Positions 10,760-21,913 of a stretch of DNA of 64,000 bases are shown here, piece after piece. The notes under the pieces are model-generated. The model was given only the letters and a program-made list of their open reading frames with translations, was not told where the DNA came from and searched no databases. Source of the stretch: Anaeramoeba flamelloides (taxonomy: Eukaryota > Metamonada > Anaeramoebidae). Position 1 is the stretch's first letter. Each line of letters starts with the position of its first letter. The translations under genes and the position numbers were made by a program. Location: contig JANTQA010000063.1 in assembly GCA_027625915.1 (NCBI GenBank), positions 434,001 to 498,000 on the forward strand. The letters run 5' to 3'.

Positions 10760-13700
10760 TTATAAATCCTTCATCATATAAGCACCTCTAAGCTCATAAC
10801 CTAATTTACGATAATAATTTCTTGTTCCAACTGCAGAGATCACACCAATTTTTTCAGAGCCATGCTCATTTTTCGAGATTCTTTCTGCTTCTTGCATTAA
10901 CAATGTACCTATTCCTCTATGTTGGAAGTTTTTTTCTCCACGGACATGCACATCTACAACAGCTCCATAAACATGTAATTCTCTTACCATTGAAGTTTTC
11001 CCCTTTAATTCCTTCCTAAAGTTTTTTTCATTCAATCTTCTTAATCTCACCAAGCCTACCAAGGTATCTAAAGTTGGGTCTTCGTAGCTAATGAATGTTT
11101 CCCATCCTCCGTTTGCAACATAATCTCTTCGAATTAATTCCAATTGCTTTGGTCGTGTCTTTTCATGGATCTCTTTGATACCGACTTCTCTGGTTCTTAC
11201 ATCTCGGCATTTCCCCCCAAGCTCTGCAACTCTGTCTAATGCGATTTCTCTGATATTCGATTTTTTTACACCAGATGAAGAGATCAATGGTAATGGGATA
11301 TCTCTTTGCACTCTAAAGATTCTCATCCAAGGCGGGATATACATGAAAATTTTGGCAATTAAATCAACTAGAGCATGTGGAGTAAAGCTTTTGTATTTTC
11401 CATCTTTCCACATCTCATAGAGTTCTGTGCCTCTGATCACTAATGTTGGATAAATTTTTAATCCATCAGGCCTAAAATCCGGATTTTCAAAAAATTCTTT
11501 AAACCCTTCAAGATCTCTTTCTTCGTCAACATCAGGCAAATTTGGCATCATGTGTGCAATGATTTTATATCCTGCTTCTTTGCTTTGCTTGAAGCTTTTT
11601 TTGACAGTTTCCAATGTGTGCCCTCGGTTACAGTTTTCTAAAACATCACGATAAACAGTTTGCACACCAATCTCAATCCTGGTGCATCCAAATCTTAGCA
11701 TGTTATTTAAATGTGGCCGTAGACAGTAATCTGGCCGTGTTTCGATCACAAGCCCAGTGTTTTTTTTGTTGGCCTGTTCTGAATACCGAATAGCTTCTTC
11801 AACAGAAAAGGACATATGCCCAGAGAGTGCATCGTGAAGCCTTGTAATGAAAAATTCTTGGTATTCTTGATCCATACTTAAAAATGTTCCTCCCATAACA
11901 ATAAATTCTACTTTGTTAGTTGAATGCCCAATTGATTCAAGTTGAAACATTCTTTCTCTTACTTGTAAATATGGATCGTATTTTGCTCGAATTGCTCTCA
12001 TGGATGTTGGTTCGAATCCAGTATAGCCTAAAGTTGAAATATAATAATGAAATAATAATAAAAATTAATTTGTCAATTAAATGAAATACAATATTAAAAA
12101 CATTTGTAATGTTCAAATTTCAACATTTAATCTCAATTTTTAGTGTAAAATAAAATAAATAAATTCAAATAATATTTTAATTACAATTCTTTTTGAATTT
12201 TTATTTTTATTTACTTTCTTCTCAAAATCGAATTCCAAAGTTTTAAAATGTTTTTAATTTCAATAATTCGAATTTTTTAATTTTTTTTTGGTTAGCTCTG
12301 GATATATATTCTTTCTTATTCAAAATTAAGAATATTTCTTGAACTAGAGTTATTTGAAAAATATTATTTTTATTTTTTGTAAAATTCAATTAGAATTTAA
12401 TTTTTTAAATTAAATTCCAAATCAAAATTTTTGTCATACCAATTATTCGATTATTTTTTACAAAAAATAATTAATTATGAATAAATTATTTGAGAAAATA
12501 CTAAATTAGAACTATTAAATTAGAATTAATATCCAATTATTATAAACCCCAATTCAAAATTTTTAACACACCAAAATTCGATTTGTGAAAAAAAAACCTT
12601 ATTTAATCAATTCAAGAAGATTTACCAAATTAGAACCATTCACTAATTGAAATGTTAACAATTGTTTATAAATTACAATACTCACAAAACAATAAATAAA
12701 TAATTATCAATGCTAATAAATCATGGGTGTGTTAAAAATTTTGGAGAGAGCAAAACAAAAAATACATTAGTAAATTTGTTTAAATTCTATTAGGAATATT
12801 GATCGATCAAAGGTTAGATACTACCAACTAATTTTATTTGAGTTCTTCTATTTGGAAGAACCCAACTTTAACCTAATACCAATGGTTGAAAAAAAAAATT
12901 GATCCAACGAAACAAATTACGTAATTCAAACAATGAAATGAAAACAAAAACGAAAAGATGAAAAAATGATTTTCATATTTTTCAAAAATCAAAATTATCT
13001 CCAATTTTAATGAAATTGTATTATTGTGATTGTTTGGAACGTTTTAGCTGTGTGGAAAATTTTGAATTTTAGTTTATAAACTATTTTTCAAAATAAAAAA
13101 AATAATTATAAATCAAAATAGAAAAAAAAAAACCTTTCTATTAATCTTTGGAGTGAGCAAAATCAGAAAAAGTATTCCTGAAATTTTTCCAAAAATAATT
13201 ATTGATCGATCAAACGTTAGATATTATCAATTCGTTTTTTTTTTTGGCTTTTCTATTTAAAAGAACTCAACTGTAATTTAATATTAATAATTTAAATAGA
13301 AAATAATTGATTGAAAAGAAAACTATTACTAAATTGGAAAAATGAAATCAAAAAAACAATAAAAATGAAAAAATATATTTCAAAAAGCAAATTTTTTTCC
13401 AAATTTAATCAAATTATAATTTTGTGATTCCTTTAACGGTTTTAACTGTGCCATATAATTTGAAAACAAGTTTATTCTTGAAAAAACTTGTTTTTTTTTG
13501 GTTTAATTTTTCTAATCTTGAGAAAATAACTGATCTTTAATTTCATTTTCAATGTAAAGAAGATCATATTTAAAGTGTTTATATTGAAACAATTGGAAAA
13601 TATTTAACAATTTTATTATTATTGAAGAAGTGTAAATCACACTCTAAATGTCCTTTTACTTAAATTTCCTCAAATGTAATTTAACCCTAAAATCATAGAT

Positions 13701-16700
13701 TTCACGATTGTTCCAGGGAAAAACATACCCAAAAATTTTTTATGTTTAATTAGCAAAAACAAAAAATTGAAAAGAAAAAAGGAAAAAAGAAAAAGAAAAA
13801 AAAAAGAAATTTAAAAAGGGTTTATAAGAAGCAATTGGTAAAAAATCAAAAAAAAAAAAAAAACAATGCTATCTTTTTTTTACATACTCACAAAATCACA
13901 GCCATATACGTTATGGTTGATTTAATTTAATTTGATAATTGATCGTGAATATTCATTTGGTGATCGTTGTTTAATTGTTATATTTTCTTTATTTTTTTGA
14001 TCTCATTTGCTTTTGACCTTTGGTCATTTTTTGTCTTTGTTTTTCGTTTTTATTTTCAAGTTACTCATACTTTCATGTTTCAGTTTCTCAGTATTAGCAA
14101 GTAACCACTTGATCTTTTTACTTTGCAACTCTTCTTCCTTTGTAGCTCTTCTTCCCGATATAAAGAAGATTCAGCCAGGGGAAAAATGGAAAAAAAATAA
14201 AAATGATCAATCTTTTGTATTGTTTCCTTTTGTTTATTTTTTAAACATAAAGGTCAAATTTTATTTGCATTTTTTTTTATTACATAGTGATATCTATTTA
14301 AGCAGTTTGTAAATGACCTGAATTTTAAAATTGTTGAACTTGAAGGATAACTGGCGTTATTTTAGTGAATTCGAAAAAATATACTGATTATAATTCTCAA
14401 TAGGCGATACTTTTAATACCGCCTAGAGAGAATTATAATTTGCTTATTTTGAAGAAATGAAACAAAATTGCAAGAGTTATTATTTGAAACAGACTAGTTA
14501 ATACGAATAATTAAAATAAAATTAAAAACAAACAAATATATTTACAATTTTTCTGGAATTAAAATAAATAAAACAAAATACAAAAAATTATACCAATAAT
14601 TTCAATAATTTTGAAAAAATTTTTCTCTAATACAAAATTTCCAAAAATCAACTTTAAAGAACAAAACTCAAACAAATTGATCAATTTGATCTAGAAATTT
14701 TAAACTCAATTTTTTTATTATTATTGTTTGTTAAAAACAAACAAATTGAATGAGTAAGATGATTAAAAGACTCTTTTAATTTTCACTTTTTTTGAAAATT
14801 AATTAAAAGCTTGCTATACTTGATCTACATAAAATTTACTAATTTGATTTATCATATAACTTATCTAATTTTAATCATTAGAAAATCTTTCATCATCATA
14901 AAAAGTTATTTTGAATAACAAAAAATAACAATTGACATTTTTAAGATAGTCAAAATTGAAAGGGTAAGCAAGTGCCAAGAAGTTGATCTAAAGTATAAAC
15001 TAATTAAATCATCTTTGTAGACATATTATTTTTTGTCATTTTTTTAGCCTAGCCCAAAAAAAAATGATAACTTAAATATTTTTGGGTTTTAAATAAAGAT
15101 TTTTGATATTTTATTATTTTAATTTATTTTTGTGATCATGTCGTCAAGTGCTGCCAAGTGTTATAGAGTGCCGTAGAGTGCCGTAGAGTGCCTAGCTTTT
15201 TTTTTGATTTGAGAAATAAAAAGAAAATTAAAGAAATTTTCTTTATATTTCTAAAATTAAAAAAAAGCTAATGGCGATTTTTTTTAATTTAATAGAATTG
15301 AGTCAAATAGAGATTTTACTCAATTCTTTTAAATTTTGGAAAACATAACTAAAAGTGTCGTCAAGTGCCGTAGAGTGCCTAGATTTTCTTGAGGTTTTCT
15401 GTTTTATTTGTGAAATCTATCGATTTTCCAAATAAACAGAAAACTCAAGAAAAGCTAACGGCGGTTTTTTTCAATTCAAGAAATAAACCGAAAATTTCTA
15501 AAATTTTCATTTTATTTCTTGAATTGAAAAAAACCTAACGACAAGTGTCTAGGTTTTCCAGAATTCAAAAGAATAGAGTAAAATCTTTGATTTAACTCAA
15601 TTCTTTTAAATTTTGGAAAACCTAACGACAATTTCCAACTCTTAGAATTCAATAACTCATTATAGTTAAGTTATAAATTTCTTTTTTAAGTTCAATTAAG
15701 TTTTCTGAATTCCAATTAATTTTATTGTTTTTTCGTTGATTAAATTTTATTAATTTTTCCAAATAAAGCAGACATAAATTGTGTAATTTATTTTTTGAAT
15801 TTAAATTCCTTTTTATTTAATTAAAATTACCATATTTTCGATTTTAAATTCTGCTTTATAAATAAGAATTGGTGTATTTCTGTTTATTTTACATATTTCA
15901 GTAATACACATGTATTAATCCAAGAATTCAAATAGTTTGGGAAGTTTTTATTTCATAATTATATATTTCTAATAAATATGTCAATTGGATTAATACAAAA
16001 GATTTAAATAATCTAATTTTTAAATTATTAGTTAGTAAATTTTTATTAAATAATTGTTTATAATTATTATATGTTTCTTTTGCCTTTTTTAGACTATATA
16101 CCAAATGTGAAATTTCATCTGAATAAATAGCCAAATATTTAATTTTTTAATAATCTTTTGAAAGAATTGTTTTATATTTATTAATTTTTAAACCAAATTG
16201 GATAATTATTTCATATATTGAAATTAATTTCTGATTTAATTGATTCTCATTTCCTTTTATAATTAAAATTAAATTATCTACAAACATTTGGTAATGATTA
16301 GTTATTGATATTATTTTTAATAAAAGAAAATGTGAAATTTTTCACAATTTTCTGTTATTTTTGTTTGTAATTTATTTTCTTTTGTAACTTACTGAAACCA
16401 ACAATTTGATTATGTATACTCATTTATTTTGTTTTTTTTTTTAGCGTTCTATTCGAATTTTTAATCTAAAAGCCTATAATACACGATAATGTAATTAATT
16501 CGTTTAGACATCCATTATTTTACTAATAACTTTTTTTTTTGTGAAAAAATATTTTCTCACGAAAAAGTCAATTATACCGAATAAAAGTAATTTGAAGATA
16601 CGATTTTATAAAAAAAAATTTATTTTCAATTTGCCTTGTTTTGTTCAAGAATTTCTAAAAGTTTTTGTATGAATAAATGTATTAATTCAAACCTAAATTT

Positions 16701-18000
16701 TGGAATATTTTAAATTTCCTTTACTTGGTAATCTTTTAAACCATTTTTTCTATTTATTACATTAAGTTTGAGTTCACAGAGAACATGAAATTTCGGAAAG
16801 TCCTTAATCATTCAGGGAAAAAAATTGTCAAATCGGTTTTAATTGTAAAACAATAGGTAAAAGTTCTATTTTTTTTGTGAGAATTATTTTTTATTCATTT
16901 TAAAACAAAAACCAAGCCCTAAAAATGAGATTGATTATTAGAATCAAAATAGAATTCAAAAACATCAAATAAAACCAAAATTTAAACATTTCATTTTAGA
17001 ATTTTGGGATTTAAGTGTAAACATTAGTACAAGTGAATTTTTTGAATTTTTTGTTGCTCTACTTTTTTTTATATTAGTGTGAAATTGGCATTAAGAATGA
17101 AACAATGTGTCTTTCAAGTTTGAGTAATTTAGGTTTAATTTATTGACAAATGACAAATAAGAAGAATAATATTTGAAAATTTTTCCTTTTCGTTACTTTC
17201 TTAGAATTCAAACTGATTTGACAAATTTTTTCAGGGATGGTTATGGAAAAATGAAAAAGTGCATTTGTTGGAATTTCATTTCTAAAAAAACAGGTACTAA
17301 ACCAGATTAAGTTCTTTTGATTCAAAAAAGGAGTTTAAATAAAAAAAGAATTATGAACAAATGTACAAAAATGAAAATAGAAAGAAATGATGGGAGGAAG
17401 AATATCTTACTTTGTGTTGAATAATCAAAATCAGAATCTTCACCACCTGGACAATAAGTACAGATTTTGCCTGTTTTTGCCAAATGTGGGCATCTTACAG
17501 GTTTACACATGATTGCAACAACAGCAATCTTTAAAATTATAATAAAAAAACAATCACAATTTGATTTTTTGTTTTTTTGTTTAAAGGAGAATAACAAACC
17601 AATTTTTGAAATAAGCAAACAATAGATCGAAATTTGAAATCAAAGAAAAATGAAAAAACATTTGTGTTTTTGAAAAGAAAAAAAAGAAAAGATTACAAAG
17701 AATTAAAGAAGAAAAGAGATGATAAAACATACACCTGAGGCTGTTCGGATTGGTTTTCTTTTAACAAGTGGAAGAAGTGCTTTTTTGTGTTCTTTTGGGA
17801 TTGCATTTATGATGTCAGTTGTTTTAACACCTGATGGTAACCGATACTTTCTAGCAACTTCAATTTTGATCTTGACCATATTTATTGGCTTTTTGGCTTT
17901 ATACTTTTCCATAACAACCTTTAAAATTTCTTCAATTGCTTTGAACTTAAGTGACTCATTGCTTGGCTTTGTAAATTGCTTGATTGTTTTTTTTAGTCTC
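10760..18000 (-). CDS. ELP3: Elongator complex protein 3 (tRNA U34-modifying radical-SAM/acetyltransferase)
   Basis: Exons on the minus strand are 18000-17733, 17528-17411 and 12027-10760; introns are 204 bp and 5.4 kb. Donors are GTATGT and GTAAGA, and all junctions keep frame ([20 protein letters not shown]). The product is about 550 aa plus a short unplaced N-terminus; human Elp3 is 547. In order: N-terminal helical region ending [10 protein letters not shown]; radical-SAM iron-sulfur cysteines in [10 protein letters not shown] and ICTYCPGG; the conserved [27 protein letters not shown] and RLEIGVQ-like blocks; [10 protein letters not shown] and [16 protein letters not shown]; and a C-terminal GNAT acetyltransferase ([26 protein letters not shown]). 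Elp3 adds the carboxymethyl precursor to wobble uridine of tRNAs in the Elongator complex. The first exon supplies only a few residues. A candidate ATG lies near 18161, but its donor is unclear. Confidence 0.95.
12544..13085. mobile_element. TIR element family A, copy 3
   Basis: It starts CCCCAATTCAAAATTTTTAA, has the inverted inner end GGGTGTGTTAAAAATTTTGG near 12724, then the GATCGATCAAAGGTTAG tail, ending near AAAATTTTGAATTTTAG. It lies in the long Elp3 intron. A further partial copy of the tail half follows at about 13150-13460 (ATTGATCGATCAAACGTTAG). Confidence 0.75.
13621..14185. repeat. Dispersed repeat family B, copy 1
   Basis: It runs from GAAGAAGTGTAAATCACACT to AAAGAAGATTCAGCCAGGGG. 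The same segments in inverted order occur at 19275-19805 and 51800-52345. Shared landmarks are a TTGTTCCAGGGAAA-like block, an ACTCATACTTTC segment and the CTCTTCTTCC hairpin. It lies in the Elp3 intron and codes for nothing recognisable. Confidence 0.6.
14387..14439. repeat. Short perfect-looking hairpin
   Basis: Arms ATTATAATTCTCAATAGGCG and CGCCTAGAGAGAATTATAAT (about 20 nt, three mismatches) enclose a 13-nt loop. It lies in the Elp3 intron. It is not a tRNA or a known RNA that I recognise. Confidence 0.55.
15136..15625. repeat. Array of fold-back modules carrying an AGTGCCGTAGAGTGCCTAG tag
   Basis: At least three hairpin modules lie head to tail. Each stem starts after a TAG tag and ends at CTAACGGCG or CTAACGAC (for example TTCTTGAGGTTTTCTGTTT pairing with its complement at about 15439-15455, and TTCAATTCAAGAAATAAA pairing near 15520). 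Tags with GTCGTCAAGTGC, GTGCCGTAGAGTGCC and CCTAG repeat at 15138-15194 and 15356-15384. A single related module is at 26385-26490. The array lies in the Elp3 intron, next to a LINE relic. Confidence 0.65.
15928..16320 (-). mobile_element. LINE reverse-transcriptase relic (fragment)
   Basis: On the minus strand the translation contains [11 protein letters not shown] where a LINE reverse transcriptase has its catalytic YADD box. This is followed by [13 protein letters not shown] (motif D-like), KYLAIYSDE (motif E region) and [20 protein letters not shown], a typical end of the LINE RT domain. The box is degenerate and one stop codon interrupts the frame, so this is dead. Only the palm-to-thumb part remains. 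It sits in the Elp3 intron in the same orientation as the gene. Confidence 0.7.
16600..16830. repeat. Dispersed repeat shared with 53780-53995
   Basis: Both stretches contain GCCTTGTTTTGTTCA, AAAGTTTTTG and an ATTCGGAAAGTCCTTAA-like segment in the same order. The copy at 53780 lies inside a terminal-inverted-repeat element, so this one is probably a fragment of the same family. Confidence 0.55.
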
Positions 18001-18396
18001 CTTTTTTTGAACAAAGGTAAAAAAAAAAAAAAAAAAAAAGAAAAAGATAAGATCATGAAAAAAGTCAATGCAATTGCTTGAATAACTGTTCAGATTTTTT
18101 CAAAAAAAGAAGAACAAACAATTTGTAAACAAAAAAATTCATACTCATTTGAATTCTTAGAAGGTCTCTAAAAGAGGAGAGCTAAAAAATAAAATATAAA
18201 AAAATGTTCTATTTTTTGGGCTTTTTTTTTATTCGATAATTTATCAATTTATTTTTCAAAATTGGAAGATAAGATATTTCTAATCTTTATTATATTTTTT
18301 TATTGAAAAACAATTTTTAATAATGTGGCTCATTTATTGATTTCTTTTTACTCTTTTTTTTATGATAGATCCATTTTATGATTTTAATTGTTACAG

Positions 18397-19200
18397 CTGT
18401 TCCAAGGCTACCGTGAAATTTTATCAATATCAAATTTTGATGTTGATATAGATTTTTAAACCTAAGAATAAAAGAATAAGAAAGCTTATATTGAAAATAT
18501 TCTTTCATAAATGAGTTTATATGCAAAATATTTTTCTAATGTGATTGAAAAATAAATTCATTTTTTAGAGGAAATTTTATGTCGTTTCTTAATGGATTTT
18601 TGATATTTAGAGTCATTTTGGGTTCTGAAAATTTATTTTAAATAAATCAGAAAAAATTCATGAATATCAGCTCATTTAAGAATTTTTTTTTTCAATATGA
18701 GCTTTCTTATTCTCATATTGAACTTTTTAAAAATTTAGATCAACATCAAAATTTGATATTGATAAAATTTCTCGATAGCTTTGGATTGACTATAGTTGTT
18801 TTATTTCACATATTATATTACAACTGTTCCAAGGCTACCATGAAATTTTTTCAATATTAAATTTTGATGTTTATATAGATTTTTTGAAAAGTTAAATATG
18901 AGAATAAGAAAGCTAATATTAGAAAAAAAATTTCCTAAATAAGTTGATATGAAAAATAACTTCTGAAGTGATCAAAAATAATTCATTTTTTTAAGAGTAT
19001 AATATTAAGTGGTTTCTCATGAATTTCTTATGTTTAGAGTCAGTTTGGGTTCTGAAAATTTATTTTTTTAAAATCAGAAAAAATTCTTGAATATCAGCTC
19101 ATTTAGGAATTTTTTTTTCAATATAAACTTTCTTATTCATATATTCAACTTTTGAAAAATCTATCTTAACATTAAGACTTGATATTGAAAAAATTCATTG
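18397..19200. repeat. Cluster of direct and inverted repeat units
   Basis: GTTCCAAGGCTACCGTGAAA at 18399 recurs as GTTCCAAGGCTACCATGAAA at about 18826. Both are followed by CAATAT-AAATTTTGATGTT. Between them GATCAACATCAAAATTTGAT is the inverted counterpart, and a third unit (AGAGTCAGTTTGGGTTCTGA) repeats 18609-18629. The pattern suggests nested fold-back insertions. Confidence 0.65.
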
Positions 19201-19274
19201 GTATCTATGGATCGACTTAACTTAATTCGCAATATAAAATAATATTAATTCTCATAGAGTTTTTATTATCAATT

Positions 19275-19805
19275 TAAATTCATCTTTTTCCTTTGTAACT
19301 ATTCTTCGTAATACAAAGAAGATTCGACCAGAGAAAAAGATCAATTAATCACTTGCTAATACTGATCACTGAAACGCCAAAGTATGAGTAACTTGAAAAT
19401 TAAATGAAAAAGTTAAGGCTAAAAATGTACCAAAAGTTCCGAAGTAAATCATATCTTAAAAGAAAATGAAATTAAAATAATTAAATACTGAGCTCCAAGT
19501 GAACATTCATGAACAATTAACAACTTATTAGATTAGAAAAACTATCTTTCTTGTAATTTTTTGTATTCTTAATTAACGATAACATTTATTTTTATTTTTA
19601 TTTTTTTTTTTTTTTGCCAATAGCTTCTTATAAGCTTTTTTAAATTTCTTTTTTTTTTTTCATTTTCATTTTTCCTTTTCCCTTTTAAAAAAATTTTTTG
19701 GGTGTATATTTCCCTGGAACAATAGTGAAATCTATGATTTTAGGGTTAAATTACATTTGAGGTTATTTACATAAAAGGGTATTTATAGTGTAATTTCGAC
19801 GAATT
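19275..19805. repeat. Dispersed repeat family B, copy 2
   Basis: It contains TACAAAGAAGATTCGACCAG, AAAGTATGAGTAACTTGAAA and, near its end, CCCTGGAACAATAGTGAAAT, each matching copies at 13621-14185 and 51800-52345 in the appropriate orientation. Confidence 0.6.
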
Positions 19806-20609
19806 CAACCGATCAAAAAAGGACTAAAATTTTAAACCCAAATTTCTTTATTTTTAAATAACTTTTAATTTAATATAAATGTTAAACAAAAGAATCATCA
19901 GTAACATTTAATTATTTAGAAAAAAAGTACCAAATTAATTCATATTGTAATAAAATATTTTATAAAATGCCAAAAAAATCAAACCAATCTATTCATTCTC
20001 AATTGAAAAATATTTTAAATTTTATTTTTCTATATAAAATTTCCTTTTATTGGGGGGTACAATAATTTGTAACTTTTTACAATATTGTTATGAAAAATAG
20101 TTACAGAAAAGTTTAGCCAGTATTTCAAAATTTAGAGTCATGTTTATTTTTTACATAAGAATTATACTGTATTTTATTAAAAAAAAACTGACAATAAACC
20201 TCAAGTAAATCTGGTATTAATTTCTGAAAGTTAAATTATTTAAAAAAGAATTTATATACTTAAAGGATCAAATTAGAAAATCTATCCCATAATAAAGGGG
20301 TAAATTTTTAGAATAAAACTTATCGTACAAAAAAACCAAATATATGAAAAAATTTTTTAAATAATAATTAAAGTAAATTATTTTTGAAACAAACCCGATT
20401 CATAATTTAAAATTTACTTGTAAAATCAAGGTAGTTTAGCTTCAAATTTGTTTTTACTATATTTATACTTTTAGTGTAGAGAATTAGTTAGTATATTGAT
20501 ACAAGAAAAAAAAAAACACATGGATTTTATTTTGAAAAATCGATTATAGGATTTGATCACTCATTATTTTTGATCACCATATATTTTCATAAAAATCTTC
20601 TTCAATTAT

Positions 20610-20990
20610 AAAATTGGAATATCTCTATTTTTAAAAGCATTCGACATATATACTTTTGAAATAATTAAAGAGTTACATTCATTTCTCCAAATTTTAATAA
20701 TAGTAAAAGAAAACTCATTTTTGATTTTTAAGTTGAATGGATTTTCAATATAATATCGTTTGGCCAATTCACATACCTTGTTTATAAAATGATTTTTTTT
20801 TTTAATGGAAAGAAAGGTATTTGCCAAACGGTTTTTTAATTAAAATTATTATTAGTCAATTAAGATTATTAGATTTTCGTATTTACTATTACTAAAATTT
20901 GGATAAATGAATGGAACTCTTAATTTATCTCACAAAACTGCAAAATCTCTATTTTTACATTTTTCATATTTACGATTGCAAATGCAGTAT
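20610..20990. repeat. Fold-back element, diverged copy 2
   Basis: Inverted arms at about 20615-20740 and 20870-20985 share ATGGAACTCTTAATTTATC and CAAATTTTAATAATAG-like segments with the element at 309-706. Confidence 0.55.
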
Positions 20991-21913
20991 TTATTACAAG
21001 ACTGATAAATCGTTTCTAAAATACTATTCATTAATTTAGCGTCATCTAATTGTATAATTTATATATTAAAAAATTAAAATCCACAAAACCCACCTTATTC
21101 TCAAAAACAATTTTTAGTAAAAAAAATTATCTGAATCTTCTAAAATCAAACTAAATGAAAAGAATCAGGGTTTGAAAAATAAAAATGTTCAAATTAATGA
21201 TGTTTATCAGACTAATCAAAAAAAGAAAAATTAATAGATCAAAATAAATTTATATCAAAAAAAACTATTTGTTTCTCAGGAAAGGATTAGAATTTTGGTT
21301 TTTAACAATTTTAGAACATTGCAGGCAAAAATAGAAATACGGGAAATTTTTTATTAAAATGGTAAATGAATTTCACTATTAATTCAAGATTTTTAAGGTT
21401 GTAACTTCAAATCAATTTTTACCGAATATATTTGTTCAAGCTTTGAAATTTTCCCATTATTGTTTTCTTAATAGTTTGTTGATGTCTTAAATTTTAGACA
21501 TTCTTTTTTAAATAAAAAATTTTTTTTCACTCAAATTGAAGATCTCAGATTAAAATACGAGTTGTTTCATTTAACTGTCTGAAAGGAATTTTATTGTTTA
21601 GAATTGTTTCTAACAAATTATTTCTTGGAAATAATTAAAAAAAAAATTCTTGAATTATGACATCGACAAACAAGAAAGAAAACAATAACTGAAAAATTTC
21701 CAATCGTAAACAAATATATTCAGTAAAAATTAAGGAGAGTGTATTATTGGGTGTTTGAGAATTTAATTCACTTTAAAAAACACATTTTTTGTGATTTAAA
21801 ATCATTTTTTAACTTTAAACTGTTTCTAAACAGACAAAGTATTTCAACCTTTTTACTTAATATTTTATTATTTACTTATTATTTACTTGGAACTATCCAA
21901 CTAATCAATAACA

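Larger units (their letters stand above)
18240..21900. other. Gene-poor region upstream of Elp3 and of the PB1-UBA gene
   Basis: The two flanking genes are divergent, so promoters should lie in here, but no element stands out. The stretch is largely repeats: the 18400-19200 group, family-B copy 19275-19805 and fold-back copy 20610-20990. The remainder shows no coding signal. Confidence 0.55.

Noticed and set aside
12000-12030. GGTTCGAATCC motif resembling a tRNA T-loop / B box
   Set aside because: It is coding sequence of Elp3 (YTGFEPTS on the minus strand); no acceptor stem, D-arm or anticodon arm fits around it.
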